Assembly: GCF_001729485.1 (NCBI RefSeq)
Contig: NZ_CP017157.1
Coordinates: 7,378,001-7,442,000, forward strand
Source of the DNA: Streptomyces lydicus
GTDB lineage: Bacteria > Actinomycetota > Actinomycetes > Streptomycetales > Streptomycetaceae
DNA length: 64,000 nt
Direction: 5' to 3'
The notes under the pieces were generated by a model, which saw only the letters and a list, made by a program, of their open reading frames with translations, was not told the origin of the DNA and did no database searches. The position numbers were made by a program, and so were the translations under genes. Every line of letters begins with the position of its first letter. Within the stretch, counting starts at the first letter, position 1. Positions 1 through 7,942 of the stretch are shown in pieces.

Positions 1-711
1 GACCTGCTGAGGCAGGTCCGCGACGAGGAGGGCGACCGGATCAGCGCGGCCGGCCGGCTGATCGCGGACACCGTCGCGGCGGGCGGCCGGGTCTTCTCCT
101 TCGGCGCCGGGCACTCCTCGCTCCCCGCCCAGGACACCGTCTACCGCGCGGGCGGCCTCGCGGTCATGAACCTGCTGTCCGTGCCGGGAGTCGTCGGCGT
201 CGACGTACGTCCCGCGACGCTCGGCAGCGCGCTGGAGCGGGTCGACGGGCTGGCCGCGGCCGTACTGGACACCAGTCCGCTGCGGCCGGGCGACGCGCTG
301 GTGATCATCTCGCTGTCCGGGCGCAACGCGCTGCCCGTGGAGATGGCGATGAACGCGCGCGCCCTGGGGATCAAGGTCATCGGCGTGACGTCGGTGGCGT
401 ACGCGGATGCCACCAAGTCCCGGCACGTCTCGGGCAGCTACCTCAAGGACCACTGCGACCTCGTGCTGGACAGCCGGATCCCCGTCGGGGACGCGGAACT
501 GACCCTGCCCGGTATCGACGCGCCGTTCGCCCCCGCCTCCACCGTCGTCACCAGCGCGATCATGCAGGCCGTGGTGGCGACGGCCGCGGGCGCGCTCGCC
601 GAACGGGGCATCGACCCGCCGCTGCTGCGCTCCGGGAACGTCGACGGCGGGCACGAGTGGAACGCCCGAGTGATGACCGACTACGCGGACCGGATCTTCT
701 ACCGGCAGTGA
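1..711 (+). CDS. SIS-domain protein, 5' truncated
   Basis: The reading frame is open from the first base of the window, so the true start lies upstream and about 236 codons are visible. The chain shows a sugar-isomerase (SIS) fold: an FSFGAGHSS loop near the visible N-terminus and a VIISLSGRN serine-rich segment, both of which bind phosphosugars in this family. Such proteins (YlmH/UPF0309-like) act in the cytoplasm on amino-sugar phosphates or regulate sugar genes. No helix-turn-helix is visible, but an RpiR-type N-terminus could lie outside the window. The gene ends with TGA, 43 bases before the convergent PAS gene ends. The family is fairly certain; the substrate is unknown. Confidence 0.85.
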   Translation, partial: DLLRQVRDEEGDRISAAGRLIADTVAAGGRVFSFGAGHSSLPAQDTVYRAGGLAVMNLLSVPGVVGVDVRPATLGSALERVDGLAAAVLDTSPLRPGDALVIISLSGRNALPVEMAMNARALGIKVIGVTSVAYADATKSRHVSGSYLKDHCDLVLDSRIPVGDAELTLPGIDAPFAPASTVVTSAIMQAVVATAAGALAERGIDPPLLRSGNVDGGHEWNARVMTDYADRIFYRQ

Positions 712-754
712 GGCGCCGGGCCGGCCGGTCCGGGGCCGGGCGGGGCGGTTCCCC

Positions 755-2347
755 TCAGCGCGACGCCGCGCCCGACAGGTCCAGGCAGGCGGCGATCCGG
801 GCAGCGACCTCCTCGGCGTAGTCGGCGTCGGCGCGGTCGAAGGGGCGGCGCGCGGGCGAGCGCAGGAACGTCAGCACGCCGAGCGTGCGGCCGCGGCTGC
901 GCAGCACCACGCACAGGCCGTGCACGGTGCCGTCCGGCCAGTGCCGGGCGGCCGCCCAGCCCTCGGCCGGGGCGGCGCCGGCGCTGGTCCGCACCGGGCC
1001 GCGCCGCTGGAACGCCTGGAACGCCGGATGGCCCTGCGGGTACGGCACCGGGATGCCGGTCGCCGCGAACGCCTCGGAGGGGCCGGGCGAACCGGCCGGC
1101 GACGCCAGCGTCCGCACCAGCGCGCACCCCGCGCCGCGCCCGGCTCCCCCGCCCGCCTCCGCGGCGGCCTCCGCGGCGGCCTCCGCACCGGCCCGGTCGC
1201 GGGCGTCGCCGGCGGCCTCGGTGCCGTGAGCGCCGCGGGGGTCGTGGGCGTCATAGGTGCCGGACGGGTCGTAGGCGTCGTCCGCGTCGCCGTCGGCGAC
1301 CGCCCCGTACGGGGCCGGGGCGGGCCTGGTGGCGAGGTCGGCCAGGCCGTGGTCGGCGAAGCCCGCGAGGGCGAAGTCGAGGTGGACGGCCGCGGCCTCG
1401 GCCGGGTCCGGGCAGTCGGCCGCCGCCCGGCCGGCGCGGTGCAGCTGGTGGGCGCGGAACCGGAGCAGGGAGCTGTCCTGCTCGGCGCGCTTGGCCTCGG
1501 TGACGTCCTGGAAGAGCCAGGCGACGCCGAGCGGTACCGGCTCCTCCGCCAGCGGCGAGGCCAGCCGTACGAAGCCGCTGCGCCAGCACCGGCGCGGCAG
1601 TTCGGCCTCCTCGGAGCGCAGCGTCACCCACAGCTCGGCGGCGGCCGGCGGCGCGCCCTCGGCGAGGACGTGCTGGAGGGCGCACTCCAGTTCCTCGACG
1701 CCCTGCGCCAGCAGGTCCCCCAGCGGGCGCCCCAGCAGGGCGGTGCGTCCCACGCCCAGGGTGCGGGCGGCGTGGGCGTTGACGACGGCGGGCCGCAGAT
1801 CGGCGTCGACCAGCACCACGCCCCACGAGGCGTCCTCGAAGAGCGCCTCGCTGAGCGCGATGGACCGCTCCAGGTCCATCTGGGTGTGCACCTCGCTGAA
1901 GGCGCAGTAGACGCCGGCGACCCGGCCGCCCGGGCCACGGACCGCGGACGCCTGGGTGCGGACGAGAACCCGGTGGCCGTCCTTGGTGAGCAGGGCGAAT
2001 TCGTGGACCTGGCGGCCCGGGGAGCGCATCGCGGCCGCGAGTACCGCCTCGATGCCGTCGGCGTCCTCCTTGCGGACCGCCCAGCCGGCCAGGCCCGTGC
2101 GGCCGACGGCCTCGTCGGCGGTCCAGCCGAGGATGCGGGCGGCCTCGTGGTTCCAGTGGGTGATCGTGCCGTCGGCCGCGAAGGCGACCAGGGCGGCGTC
2201 CATGCCGTCCAGGAGGGCGGCGAGCAGACCCGAGTCCTCGGTGTCGCCGTCGCCGTCCGGGGGCGGCGGGCCGGATGTGTCGGCCGACGGGCCGGTGAGC
2301 GCGGCCGACGGGCCGGACGCACCGGAAGAAGCTGACGAAGCAGTCAC
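755..2347 (-). CDS. PAS-PAS-GAF sensory protein
   Basis: About 530 residues. A first PAS domain (about residues 30-150) contains HWNHEAARILGW. A second (about 160-290) ends in the PAS-associated sequence WLFQDVTEAKRAEQ. A GAF-like domain closes the protein, interrupted by a long Asp/Ala/Gly-rich low-complexity stretch (about 345-400). No kinase, PP2C or DNA-binding output domain is present, so it may signal through a partner or be a truncated member of the Streptomyces PAS/GAF/PP2C group. I chose GTG at 2347 because GAGGGG lies five bases upstream; GTG at 2353 sits too close to that site. The first 20 or so residues are Ala/Ser-rich and probably disordered. Confidence 0.8.
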   Translation of the reverse strand: MTASSASSGASGPSAALTGPSADTSGPPPPDGDGDTEDSGLLAALLDGMDAALVAFAADGTITHWNHEAARILGWTADEAVGRTGLAGWAVRKEDADGIEAVLAAAMRSPGRQVHEFALLTKDGHRVLVRTQASAVRGPGGRVAGVYCAFSEVHTQMDLERSIALSEALFEDASWGVVLVDADLRPAVVNAHAARTLGVGRTALLGRPLGDLLAQGVEELECALQHVLAEGAPPAAAELWVTLRSEEAELPRRCWRSGFVRLASPLAEEPVPLGVAWLFQDVTEAKRAEQDSSLLRFRAHQLHRAGRAAADCPDPAEAAAVHLDFALAGFADHGLADLATRPAPAPYGAVADGDADDAYDPSGTYDAHDPRGAHGTEAAGDARDRAGAEAAAEAAAEAGGGAGRGAGCALVRTLASPAGSPGPSEAFAATGIPVPYPQGHPAFQAFQRRGPVRTSAGAAPAEGWAAARHWPDGTVHGLCVVLRSRGRTLGVLTFLRSPARRPFDRADADYAEEVAARIAACLDLSGAASR

Positions 2348-2457
2348 TGGCACCCCTCACGAACGCGGCTGCGCATGCTCCACCTGGGAACATTCAACTG
2401 GAACGTGACACAGCCCACACCCGATTCGCGGAAATCGTTGCTCCCGGAAAAATTCGG

Positions 2458-2486
2458 TTGTGCGGTTCCGGCCAGCTTCCTAATGT
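2458..2486 (+). promoter_or_regulatory. sigma-70-type promoter on the plus strand
   Basis: TTGTGC (2458-2463) and TAATGT (2481-2486) are separated by 17 bases, a good housekeeping promoter in this GC context. It points away from the PAS gene and cannot serve pdxH, which is on the other strand. It would start a transcript near 2493, just ahead of the short ORF and structured region described next. Confidence 0.5.
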
Positions 2487-2492
2487 GTGGAG

Positions 2493-2711
2493 CACACGAG
2501 AAGGGAGGTGGTTCGGCAGATGATTTCGCACCGGACGCGTGAGGTGGCTGCGGGCTAGCGGCCCGTCGCTTCACCGAAGTGCAGCGCCGGACCGGCGCAT
2601 ACTGCAGATGCGCAGCCGGCCAATCCCAAGCAGTCACCCGACCCGCGGGCTGCCGGTTCGTCCGACCGGCCCTTCGCGCCACCGAGCGCGGAGGAACCAG
2701 CCCGCGGGTCG
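2493..2711 (+). ncRNA. candidate small structured RNA with leader-peptide ORF
   Basis: The predicted transcript starts near 2493 and carries the 12-codon ORF at 2520-2558. It can then fold into a hairpin (GCGCCG 2584-2589 with CGGCGC 2593-2598, flanked by TGCA/TGCA). A 14-bp stem follows (2639-2652 with 2698-2711) that encloses two smaller hairpins (CCGGT 2653-2657 with ACCGG 2665-2669; GCGC 2676-2679 with GCGC 2686-2689). A GGAGGAA tract (2690-2696) lies inside the branched structure. The long stem could also be a terminator shared with pdxH, whose stop is at 2751. The structure is seen by eye, not computed. Confidence 0.4.
2520..2558 (+). CDS. 12-residue peptide ORF
   Basis: ATG at 2520 opens MISHRTREVAAG and ends at TAG. 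It is preceded, nine bases upstream, by GGGAGGTG (2503-2510), one of the strongest ribosome binding sites in the window. The size fits a leader peptide or a regulatory uORF. I do not recognise it, and no large gene follows on this strand, so attenuation of a downstream gene is not obvious; the peptide or its RNA may itself be the product. Confidence 0.4.
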   Translation: MISHRTREVAAG

Positions 2712-2750
2712 TCTGCGTGCCGGCCCCCGCAGCCGCGGGCGGCCGCCCGC

Positions 2751-3482
2751 TCAGGGCGCCAGGCGCTCCACCCGCCAGGTCACTCCCCCGGCCTCACCGC
2801 TGTCCCCGGCGCCGGCCTCCGGCCCGGTCTCGCGGACGTAGCGCAGCCGGTCGTGGAGGCGGTTCAGCCGGCCCTGCCAGAATTCGACGGTTTCGGCGGT
2901 GACGCGGTAGCCGCCCCAGTGCGGCGGCGCGGGCACCTGCTCGCCCTCGGGGTAGCGGGTGGCCAATTCCTCGTAGGCCCGCTCCAGTTCCTCGCGTGAG
3001 GCGACCGGCGCCGACTGGTCGCTGGCCCAGGCGCCGAGCTGCGAGCCGTGCGGGCGGGTGCGGAAGTAGGCGGCGGTCTCGTCCCGGCCGATGCGCTCGG
3101 CGGTGCCGGTGACCACTACCTGGCGGGAGAGCGGGTGCCAGGGGAACACCAGGGAAATGCAAGGGTTTTCGGCCAGTTCTCGGCCTTTGCGGCTGTGGTA
3201 GTTGGTGAAGAAGACGAAGCCGCGGTCGTCGAATCCCTTGAGGAGTACGGTCCGTGAGCTCGGCCGGCCGGCGCTGTCCGCCGTCGAGACGACCATGGCG
3301 TTCGGCTCGTGCAGACCGGCCACGGTCGCGTCCTTGAACCAGCGCGCGAACTGGTCGTAGGGGCTGGCGGCGAGGTCGGACTCGGCGAGTCCCTCGGCGC
3401 GGTAGTGCGCACGCATGGTGGAGGGATCGGGGGTTTCGGCGTGAGGCGCGTCGGCGGGGTGCACGGCCTCATCTTGCAGCAT
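2751..3482 (-). CDS. pdxH: pyridoxamine 5'-phosphate oxidase
   Basis: FMN-dependent enzyme that oxidises pyridoxamine/pyridoxine 5'-phosphate to pyridoxal phosphate, the last step of vitamin B6 salvage. The 243-residue chain matches the family throughout: the FMN-binding segment [20 protein letters not shown], the following [27 protein letters not shown], and the C-terminal dimerisation part ([20 protein letters not shown]). The start at 3482 gives [12 protein letters not shown]; the frame stays open upstream but has no family similarity there. It is divergent from the citrate synthase gene, as I recall for other Streptomyces. Confidence 0.95.
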   Translation of the reverse strand: MLQDEAVHPADAPHAETPDPSTMRAHYRAEGLAESDLAASPYDQFARWFKDATVAGLHEPNAMVVSTADSAGRPSSRTVLLKGFDDRGFVFFTNYHSRKGRELAENPCISLVFPWHPLSRQVVVTGTAERIGRDETAAYFRTRPHGSQLGAWASDQSAPVASREELERAYEELATRYPEGEQVPAPPHWGGYRVTAETVEFWQGRLNRLHDRLRYVRETGPEAGAGDSGEAGGVTWRVERLAP

Positions 3483-3923
3483 CGGGTCCGGCCCGGTCAG
3501 CTGGGAGGGGCGGAAGTCTGCCCCCCGTCGACCGGCCGTAACCCTCCCGTCAGCAAATCGACCAGTGTGCCGGATCTCACGCTTCCCCGCAGGTGGGGGA
3601 CCCGCCAAAATCGTGGCCCGGTCCACTGTGGCCCTCGGACAGGGGGAGCTATCGTGTTCCGTCCGGCCCGTTCCCACGCACCACGGGCCCGCTCACACGT
3701 TCCACAGCACCGCCGCAGCACACCGCTTCCGGCCACCCGCGCACCGACCGACCGCGGGCCGGACCGCCGCGTGACCCACGCCCCGGCGGGGCATACCGGG
3801 GTGACCGGTACGGACCCCGAGCTGCCCGACGCAGCCGGGTAACCGCGCCGGCGCCGCACACCAGACCGTCCGTACGGCAGCCGGTGCGAACCGCTCGCCG
3901 TCCCCAGCCTGAGGAGCCGCCTG
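3483..3923. other. divergent intergenic region pdxH/citrate synthase
   Basis: This 441-base stretch separates the two divergent starts. No convincing gene is present; short open frames have Arg/Pro/Thr-rich shadow composition. A possible -10 for the citrate synthase, TATCGT, lies at 3650-3655 with only a weak -35 upstream. GAGGAG at 3911-3916 is the citrate synthase ribosome binding site. Confidence 0.6.
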
Positions 3924-5027
3924 ATGTCCGACTTCGTACCCGGACTCGAAGGAGTTGTCGCGTTCGAGACGGAGATCGCCGAACCGGATAAGGAGGGCGG
4001 CGCGCTCCGGTACCGCGGGGTCGACATCGAGGACCTCGTGGGGCAGGTGTCCTTCGGACACGTCTGGGGGCTGCTGGTCGACGGGGCGTTCAGCCCCGGG
4101 CTGCCGCCCGCCGAGCCGTTCCCGATCCCGGTGCACTCCGGTGACATCCGGGTGGACGTGCAGTCCGCGCTGGCGATGCTCGCGCCCGTATGGGGCCTGA
4201 AACCGCTGCTGGACATCGACGAGGCGACCGCCCGCGACAACCTCGCCCGGGCCGCGGTGATGGCGCTGTCCTACGTCGCCCAGTCGGCGCGCGGGCAGGG
4301 GCTGCCGATGGTGCCGCAGAAGGAGATCGACAAGGCGGAGACCGTCGTGGAGCGCTTCATGAAGCGCTGGCGCGGCGAGCCCGACCCCAAGCACGTCAAG
4401 GCCGTCGACGCCTACTGGACCTCGGCCGCCGAGCACGGCATGAACGCCTCCACCTTCACCGCCCGGGTCATCGCCTCCACCGGCGCGGACGTGGCGGCGG
4501 CGCTGTCCGGCGCGGTCGGTGCGATGTCCGGCCCGCTGCACGGCGGCGCGCCCTCCCGGGTCCTGGGCATGATCGAGGAGATCGAGCGGACCGGTGACGC
4601 CGGCGCGTACGTCCGGCAGGCGCTGGACAACGGCGAGCGGCTGATGGGCTTCGGCCACCGCGTCTACCGCGCCGAGGACCCGCGGGCGCGGGTGCTGCGG
4701 CGCACCGCCAAGGAGCTGGCCGCGCCGCGCTTCGAGGTCGCCGAGGCGCTGGAGAAGGCCGCGCTGGAGGAGCTGCACAACCGCCGCCCGGACCGGGTGC
4801 TGGCCACGAACGTCGAGTTCTGGGCGGCGATCGTGCTGGACTTCGCGGAGGTCCCGGCGCACATGTTCACCTCGATGTTCACCTGCGCCCGTACGGCCGG
4901 GTGGAGCGCGCACATCCTGGAGCAGAAGCGGACCGGCCGACTGGTCCGGCCGTCGGCCCGGTACGTGGGCCCGGGTTCGCGCAGCCCGCGGGACATCGCC
5001 GGGTACGGCGACATCGCGCAGGGCTGA
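3924..5027 (+). CDS. citrate synthase (type 2-like)
   Basis: Condenses oxaloacetate with acetyl-CoA, or propionyl-CoA in the 2-methylcitrate variant. The 367-residue chain carries the catalytic triad in context: His in GPLHGGAPSRVL, His in MGFGHRVYR, and Asp in VLDFAEVP. It is shorter than the main type I enzyme, and resembles the second Streptomyces citrate synthase, so the assignment between citrate and methylcitrate synthase is open. ATG at 3924 follows GAGGAG by seven bases. A short GC hairpin follows the stop. Confidence 0.93.
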   Translation: MSDFVPGLEGVVAFETEIAEPDKEGGALRYRGVDIEDLVGQVSFGHVWGLLVDGAFSPGLPPAEPFPIPVHSGDIRVDVQSALAMLAPVWGLKPLLDIDEATARDNLARAAVMALSYVAQSARGQGLPMVPQKEIDKAETVVERFMKRWRGEPDPKHVKAVDAYWTSAAEHGMNASTFTARVIASTGADVAAALSGAVGAMSGPLHGGAPSRVLGMIEEIERTGDAGAYVRQALDNGERLMGFGHRVYRAEDPRARVLRRTAKELAAPRFEVAEALEKAALEELHNRRPDRVLATNVEFWAAIVLDFAEVPAHMFTSMFTCARTAGWSAHILEQKRTGRLVRPSARYVGPGSRSPRDIAGYGDIAQG

Positions 5028-5029
5028 GC

Positions 5030-5045
5030 CCGCCCCGTGGGGCGG
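5030..5045 (+). terminator. GC hairpin after citrate synthase
   Basis: CCGCCCC (5030-5036) pairs with GGGGCGG (5039-5045) with a very short loop, three bases past the citrate synthase stop. No U-tract follows, as is usual in Streptomyces. Confidence 0.4.
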
Positions 5046-5126
5046 ACGTGCTCCCGCGCGCCGCGCGCGCCGGGGGCCACGTCCGGCCCGGCGGGTCTTC
5101 CCGGCGGACCGGCGGCAAGGTGGCCG

Positions 5127-5753
5127 TCACTCCGGGTTCAGCACACCGTCGATGATCTTCGCCCACTGTTCGACGACCCGGTCGCGGCGGGCCGCGTCGT
5201 CGGTCAGCAGATTCGCCAGTCCCAGTCCGCGCGCCATGTCGAGCAGACCCTGGACGGTCTCCCGTACGCCGGGCACCGCCTCGTCGGCGTCCAGCAGCGC
5301 CACCGCCGTGCGGTGCGCCTCGCGGCCGACCCGGGCCTCCAGGGCGGTCACCCGCTCGCGCAGCTGCTCCTCGTCGGAGGCGGCCACCCACAGGTGCAGC
5401 GCGGCCCGGAACAGCGGGCCCGTGTAGAGGCCGACGATTTCCTCGACGACGATCCGGGTCCGGGCGACGGACCCGGCGGGCGGCAGGTTGGGGGCGACGG
5501 CCTTCAGGGCGCCCTGGCGCTTCTCCGCGACGTGCTCGACGGCCGCGGTGAAGAGGTCCTCGCGGGTGCGGAAGTGGTGCTGCGCGGCGCCCCGGGAGAC
5601 GCCGGCCCGCTCGGCGACCACCGAGACCGTGCTGCCGCTCCAGCCGCGTTCCGCCAGGCAGGAGACGGCCGCCTCCAGCAGCTTCCGGCGGGTGGCGCGG
5701 CTGCGCTCCTGCTGGGGCGGCTTCGGTTCGCGGGCCGGGCTCAGCGCGCCCAT
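5127..5753 (-). CDS. TetR-family regulator of the acyl-CoA operon
   Basis: 208 residues. The N-terminal TetR helix-turn-helix spans about residues 20-65, with TRRKLLEAA, GVSRGAAQHHF and TREDLFTAAV. The remaining helical part would bind an effector, here probably an acyl-CoA or terpenoid intermediate. The start overlaps the last 13 bases of the enoyl-CoA hydratase, so it is translationally coupled and is the last gene of the catabolic operon. Local autoregulation through the palindrome at 14026-14047 is my inference. It occupies the position expected of an AtuR/LiuR-like repressor, although those Pseudomonas regulators are not necessarily of the same subfamily. Confidence 0.88.
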   Translation of the reverse strand: MGALSPAREPKPPQQERSRATRRKLLEAAVSCLAERGWSGSTVSVVAERAGVSRGAAQHHFRTREDLFTAAVEHVAEKRQGALKAVAPNLPPAGSVARTRIVVEEIVGLYTGPLFRAALHLWVAASDEEQLRERVTALEARVGREAHRTAVALLDADEAVPGVRETVQGLLDMARGLGLANLLTDDAARRDRVVEQWAKIIDGVLNPE

Positions 5754-6511
5754 GACGGGGCCCGTCGCTCCAGGAAGGCGGTCATGCCCTCGCGGGCCTC
5801 GGCGGAGCCGAAGAGCTGCGCGGACCGTTCGGCGAGCGCGTCGGTGTCCCGGTCGAAGGCGGCCAGCACCTCCGCGGTGACCAGCTGCTTCGACGCGGCC
5901 AGCCCCTGCGGTGAGCCCTTGCGCAGTCCGTCCAGTACGGGCGCGAGGCCGGCGTCGACGTCCTCGGCGGCGAGCGTGACCAGCCCGATCCGGGCCGCCT
6001 CCGCGGCGCGGAAGGTCTCGCCGGTCAGGTAGTAGCGGGCGGCGGCGCGCGGGTCCAGCCGCGGCAGCAGCGGCAGCGAGATGACGGCGGGGGCGAGGCC
6101 GAGGCGGGCCTCGGTGAAGGCGAAGGTGGCCTCGGGGCCGGCCGCGGAGATGTCGCAGGCGCCGAGCAGCCCGAGACCGCCGGCCCGGACGTGGCCGGTG
6201 ACCCGCGCGACGACCGGCAGCGGCAGTTCGACGAGGGTGCGCAGCAGCCGGGCCAGCCCCAGCGGGCCGTCCTTCGCCGTCCCCGAGGTGGCCTCGGACA
6301 GGTCCGCTCCGGCGCAGAAGGTGCCGCCGGTGTGGGTGAGCACGACGGCCCGGGTCGCGTCGTCGGCCGCGGCGTCCGCGAGCGCCCGGTGCAGTTCGGC
6401 GACGAGGCGGGCGCAGAGGGCGTTGCGGTTGTGCGGGGAGTCCAGGGTGAGGGTGGTGATGCCGCGCTCGTGGGAGCGCGACACCAGCGGGGTCACGGGT
6501 GCGTCGGTCAT
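5741..6511 (-). CDS. enoyl-CoA hydratase/isomerase family protein
   Basis: Crotonase-fold protein of 256 residues. The oxyanion-hole segments are visible as GGTFCAGADLSE (about residues 62-73) and HVRAGGLGLLGACDIS (about 107-122), with the expected acidic residue in FTEARLGLAP. It would hydrate an unsaturated acyl-CoA or methylglutaconyl-CoA-like intermediate; in the Pseudomonas clusters the equivalents are AtuE and LiuC. ATG at 6511 is preceded by AAAGGAG. The frame continues upstream without a stop into the CoA-ligase relic, so the start rests on the ribosome binding site and family length. Its end overlaps the tetR start. Confidence 0.9.
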   Translation of the reverse strand: MTDAPVTPLVSRSHERGITTLTLDSPHNRNALCARLVAELHRALADAAADDATRAVVLTHTGGTFCAGADLSEATSGTAKDGPLGLARLLRTLVELPLPVVARVTGHVRAGGLGLLGACDISAAGPEATFAFTEARLGLAPAVISLPLLPRLDPRAAARYYLTGETFRAAEAARIGLVTLAAEDVDAGLAPVLDGLRKGSPQGLAASKQLVTAEVLAAFDRDTDALAERSAQLFGSAEAREGMTAFLERRAPSWAR

Positions 6512-6640
6512 CGGTCCGTGGGGCTCCTTTCCCTGGTGCGCGCGGGCGCGCCGCAGGATCTTTCCGGTGGGGGCGCGCGGCCGGCGGACGCCGCGCGGCG
6601 CACCGTCGGTACCGGCGGCCTGCCCGGCAACGTACGCGAT
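6512..6640 (-). pseudogene. C-terminal relic of an acyl/aryl-CoA ligase
   Basis: Read in the frame of the following hydratase, this stretch gives IAYVAGQ and then, after a degraded part, RAPTGKILRRA. RAPTGKILRR is the A10 motif found at the C-terminus of AMP-forming acyl-CoA ligases, where the Lys is catalytic, and IAYVAG matches the helix normally about 25 residues before it. Nothing of the other 450 or so residues remains between here and the dehydrogenase. A CoA ligase at this position would feed the operon, so its loss is meaningful. It could also be a chance resemblance, but motif, order, spacing and location all agree. Confidence 0.65.
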
Positions 6641-6644
6641 GCCG

Positions 6645-6673
6645 CCGCGCGGGGCCGCGCGGGCCCCGCGCGG
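6645..6673 (-). terminator. perfect 12-bp hairpin inside the operon
   Basis: CCGCGCGGGGCC (6645-6656) is exactly complementary to 6662-6673, with a 5-base loop. It lies just after the acyl-CoA dehydrogenase stop and before the ligase relic. It may terminate or attenuate transcription, or stabilise the upstream mRNA end, and may mark a deletion endpoint. Confidence 0.45.
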
Positions 6674-6693
6674 GACGCTCTCCGGGCGGGTGT

Positions 6694-7887
6694 TCAGTAC
6701 GACTTGGGCAGCCCCAGCGTCTGGTGGGAGACGAAGTTGAGGATCATCTCGCGGCTGACGGGGGCGATCCGGGCGACCCGGGCGGCGGTGATCAGGGAGG
6801 CCAGGCCGTACTCCTTGGTGAGGCCGTTGCCGCCGAGGGTGTGCACGGCCTGGTCGACGGCGTGGACCGCGGCCTCGGCGGCCGCGTACTTGGCCATGTT
6901 GGCGGCCTCCCCCGCCGCGAGGTCGTCGCCGGCGTCGTAGAGGTGCGCCGCCTTCTGCGTCATCAGCCGGGCCAGTTCCAGCTCGATGTGGGCCTGGGCG
7001 AGCGGGTGGGCGACGGCCTGGTGGGCGCCGATGGGTTCCTTCCACACCTGGCGGGTGCGGGCGTACGCGACGGCCCGGTCGAGGGCGTAGCGACCCATGC
7101 CGAGGGCGAAGGCGGCGGTCATGACGCGTTCGGGATTGAGTCCGGCGAAGAGCTGGAGGAGCCCGGCGTCTTCTCCCCCACTGCTGGACGCGTGGGAGGT
7201 GCCCCCACCGACGAGGGCGTCGGCGGGCAGCCGTACGTCGTCAAGGGTCAGCTCGAACTGCTTCTCCGGGGCGGCCAGTTCCATCGCGATCGGGTGGCGG
7301 CCGAAGCCGGGGGTGTCGCGCTCGACGATGAACAGGCACGGCTTGAGGCGGCCGGTCCGGGCGTCCTCGGTGCGGCCGACGATCAGCGTCGCGTCGGCGA
7401 TGTCGACGCCGGAGATGAACACCTTGCGGCCGTTGAGGACCCAGTCGCCGCCGTCCTTGCGGGCGGTGGTGGTGATGCGGTGCGAGTTGGATCCGGCGTC
7501 CGGTTCGGTGATGCCGAAAGCCATCTTGCGGGAGCCGTCGGCGAGGCCGGGCAGCCAGGCCCGCTTCTGCGCCTCGGTGCCGAAGCGGGCGATGACGGTG
7601 CCGCAGATGGCGGGCGAGACGACCAGCATCAGCAGCGGGCAGCCGGCAGCGCCCAGCTCCTCCAGCACCAGGGACAGTTCGACGATGCCGCCGCCTCCGC
7701 CGCCGTACTCCGCGGGGAGGTTGACGCCGAGGTAGCCGAGTTTCGCGGCCTCGGTCCACAGGTCGTCGGTGTGCCGGCCCTCGGCGACGACGGCGGCGAA
7801 GTACTCCCGGCCGTAGCGGCGGGCGAGCGCGGCCACGGAGGCGCGCAGGGCGCGGTGTTCCTCGGTCTCGATCACAGGGCTGCTCAT
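6694..7887 (-). CDS. acyl-CoA dehydrogenase with inserted repeat
   Basis: 397-residue flavoenzyme that introduces the alpha-beta double bond in an acyl-CoA, passing electrons to ETF. FAD and substrate segments are recognisable: FGITEPDAGSNSHRI, NGRKVFISGVDIADA, the arginine-helix part RQVWKEPIGAHQAVAHPLA and the ending QTLGLPKSY. Its operon position parallels citronellyl-CoA dehydrogenase AtuD or isovaleryl-CoA dehydrogenase LiuA. Residues encoded at 7173-7208 (about GGGTSHASSSGGE) interrupt the otherwise conserved run DALVG-EDAGLLQLF and come from a palindromic repeat inserted in frame. The chain stays open, but the insert is next to the substrate/FAD region and activity is uncertain. Confidence 0.88.
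   Translation of the reverse strand: MSSPVIETEEHRALRASVAALARRYGREYFAAVVAEGRHTDDLWTEAAKLGYLGVNLPAEYGGGGGGIVELSLVLEELGAAGCPLLMLVVSPAICGTVIARFGTEAQKRAWLPGLADGSRKMAFGITEPDAGSNSHRITTTARKDGGDWVLNGRKVFISGVDIADATLIVGRTEDARTGRLKPCLFIVERDTPGFGRHPIAMELAAPEKQFELTLDDVRLPADALVGGGTSHASSSGGEDAGLLQLFAGLNPERVMTAAFALGMGRYALDRAVAYARTRQVWKEPIGAHQAVAHPLAQAHIELELARLMTQKAAHLYDAGDDLAAGEAANMAKYAAAEAAVHAVDQAVHTLGGNGLTKEYGLASLITAARVARIAPVSREMILNFVSHQTLGLPKSY
7173..7208. repeat. palindromic dispersed repeat inserted in a gene
   Basis: On the minus strand the element runs from a GTGGGGGCACCTCCCAC block to GTGGGGGAG. CTCCCAC and GTGGGGGAG can pair around a loop containing GCGTCCAGCA. I know very similar palindromes scattered between Streptomyces genes. 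Here it lies in frame within the acyl-CoA dehydrogenase, adding about 12 residues and no stop. No second copy was seen in this window. Confidence 0.6.
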
Positions 7888-7942
7888 CAGGCTCCTTGTG
7901 TGCGGTGAGTGAGGTGCGGGCGGCCCGGTCGGGCCCGGCGTT

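Noticed and set aside
3565..3774. 69-codon ORF between pdxH and citrate synthase
   Set aside because: No ribosome binding site, shadow-like composition and no recognisable segment; it lies in the probable promoter region.
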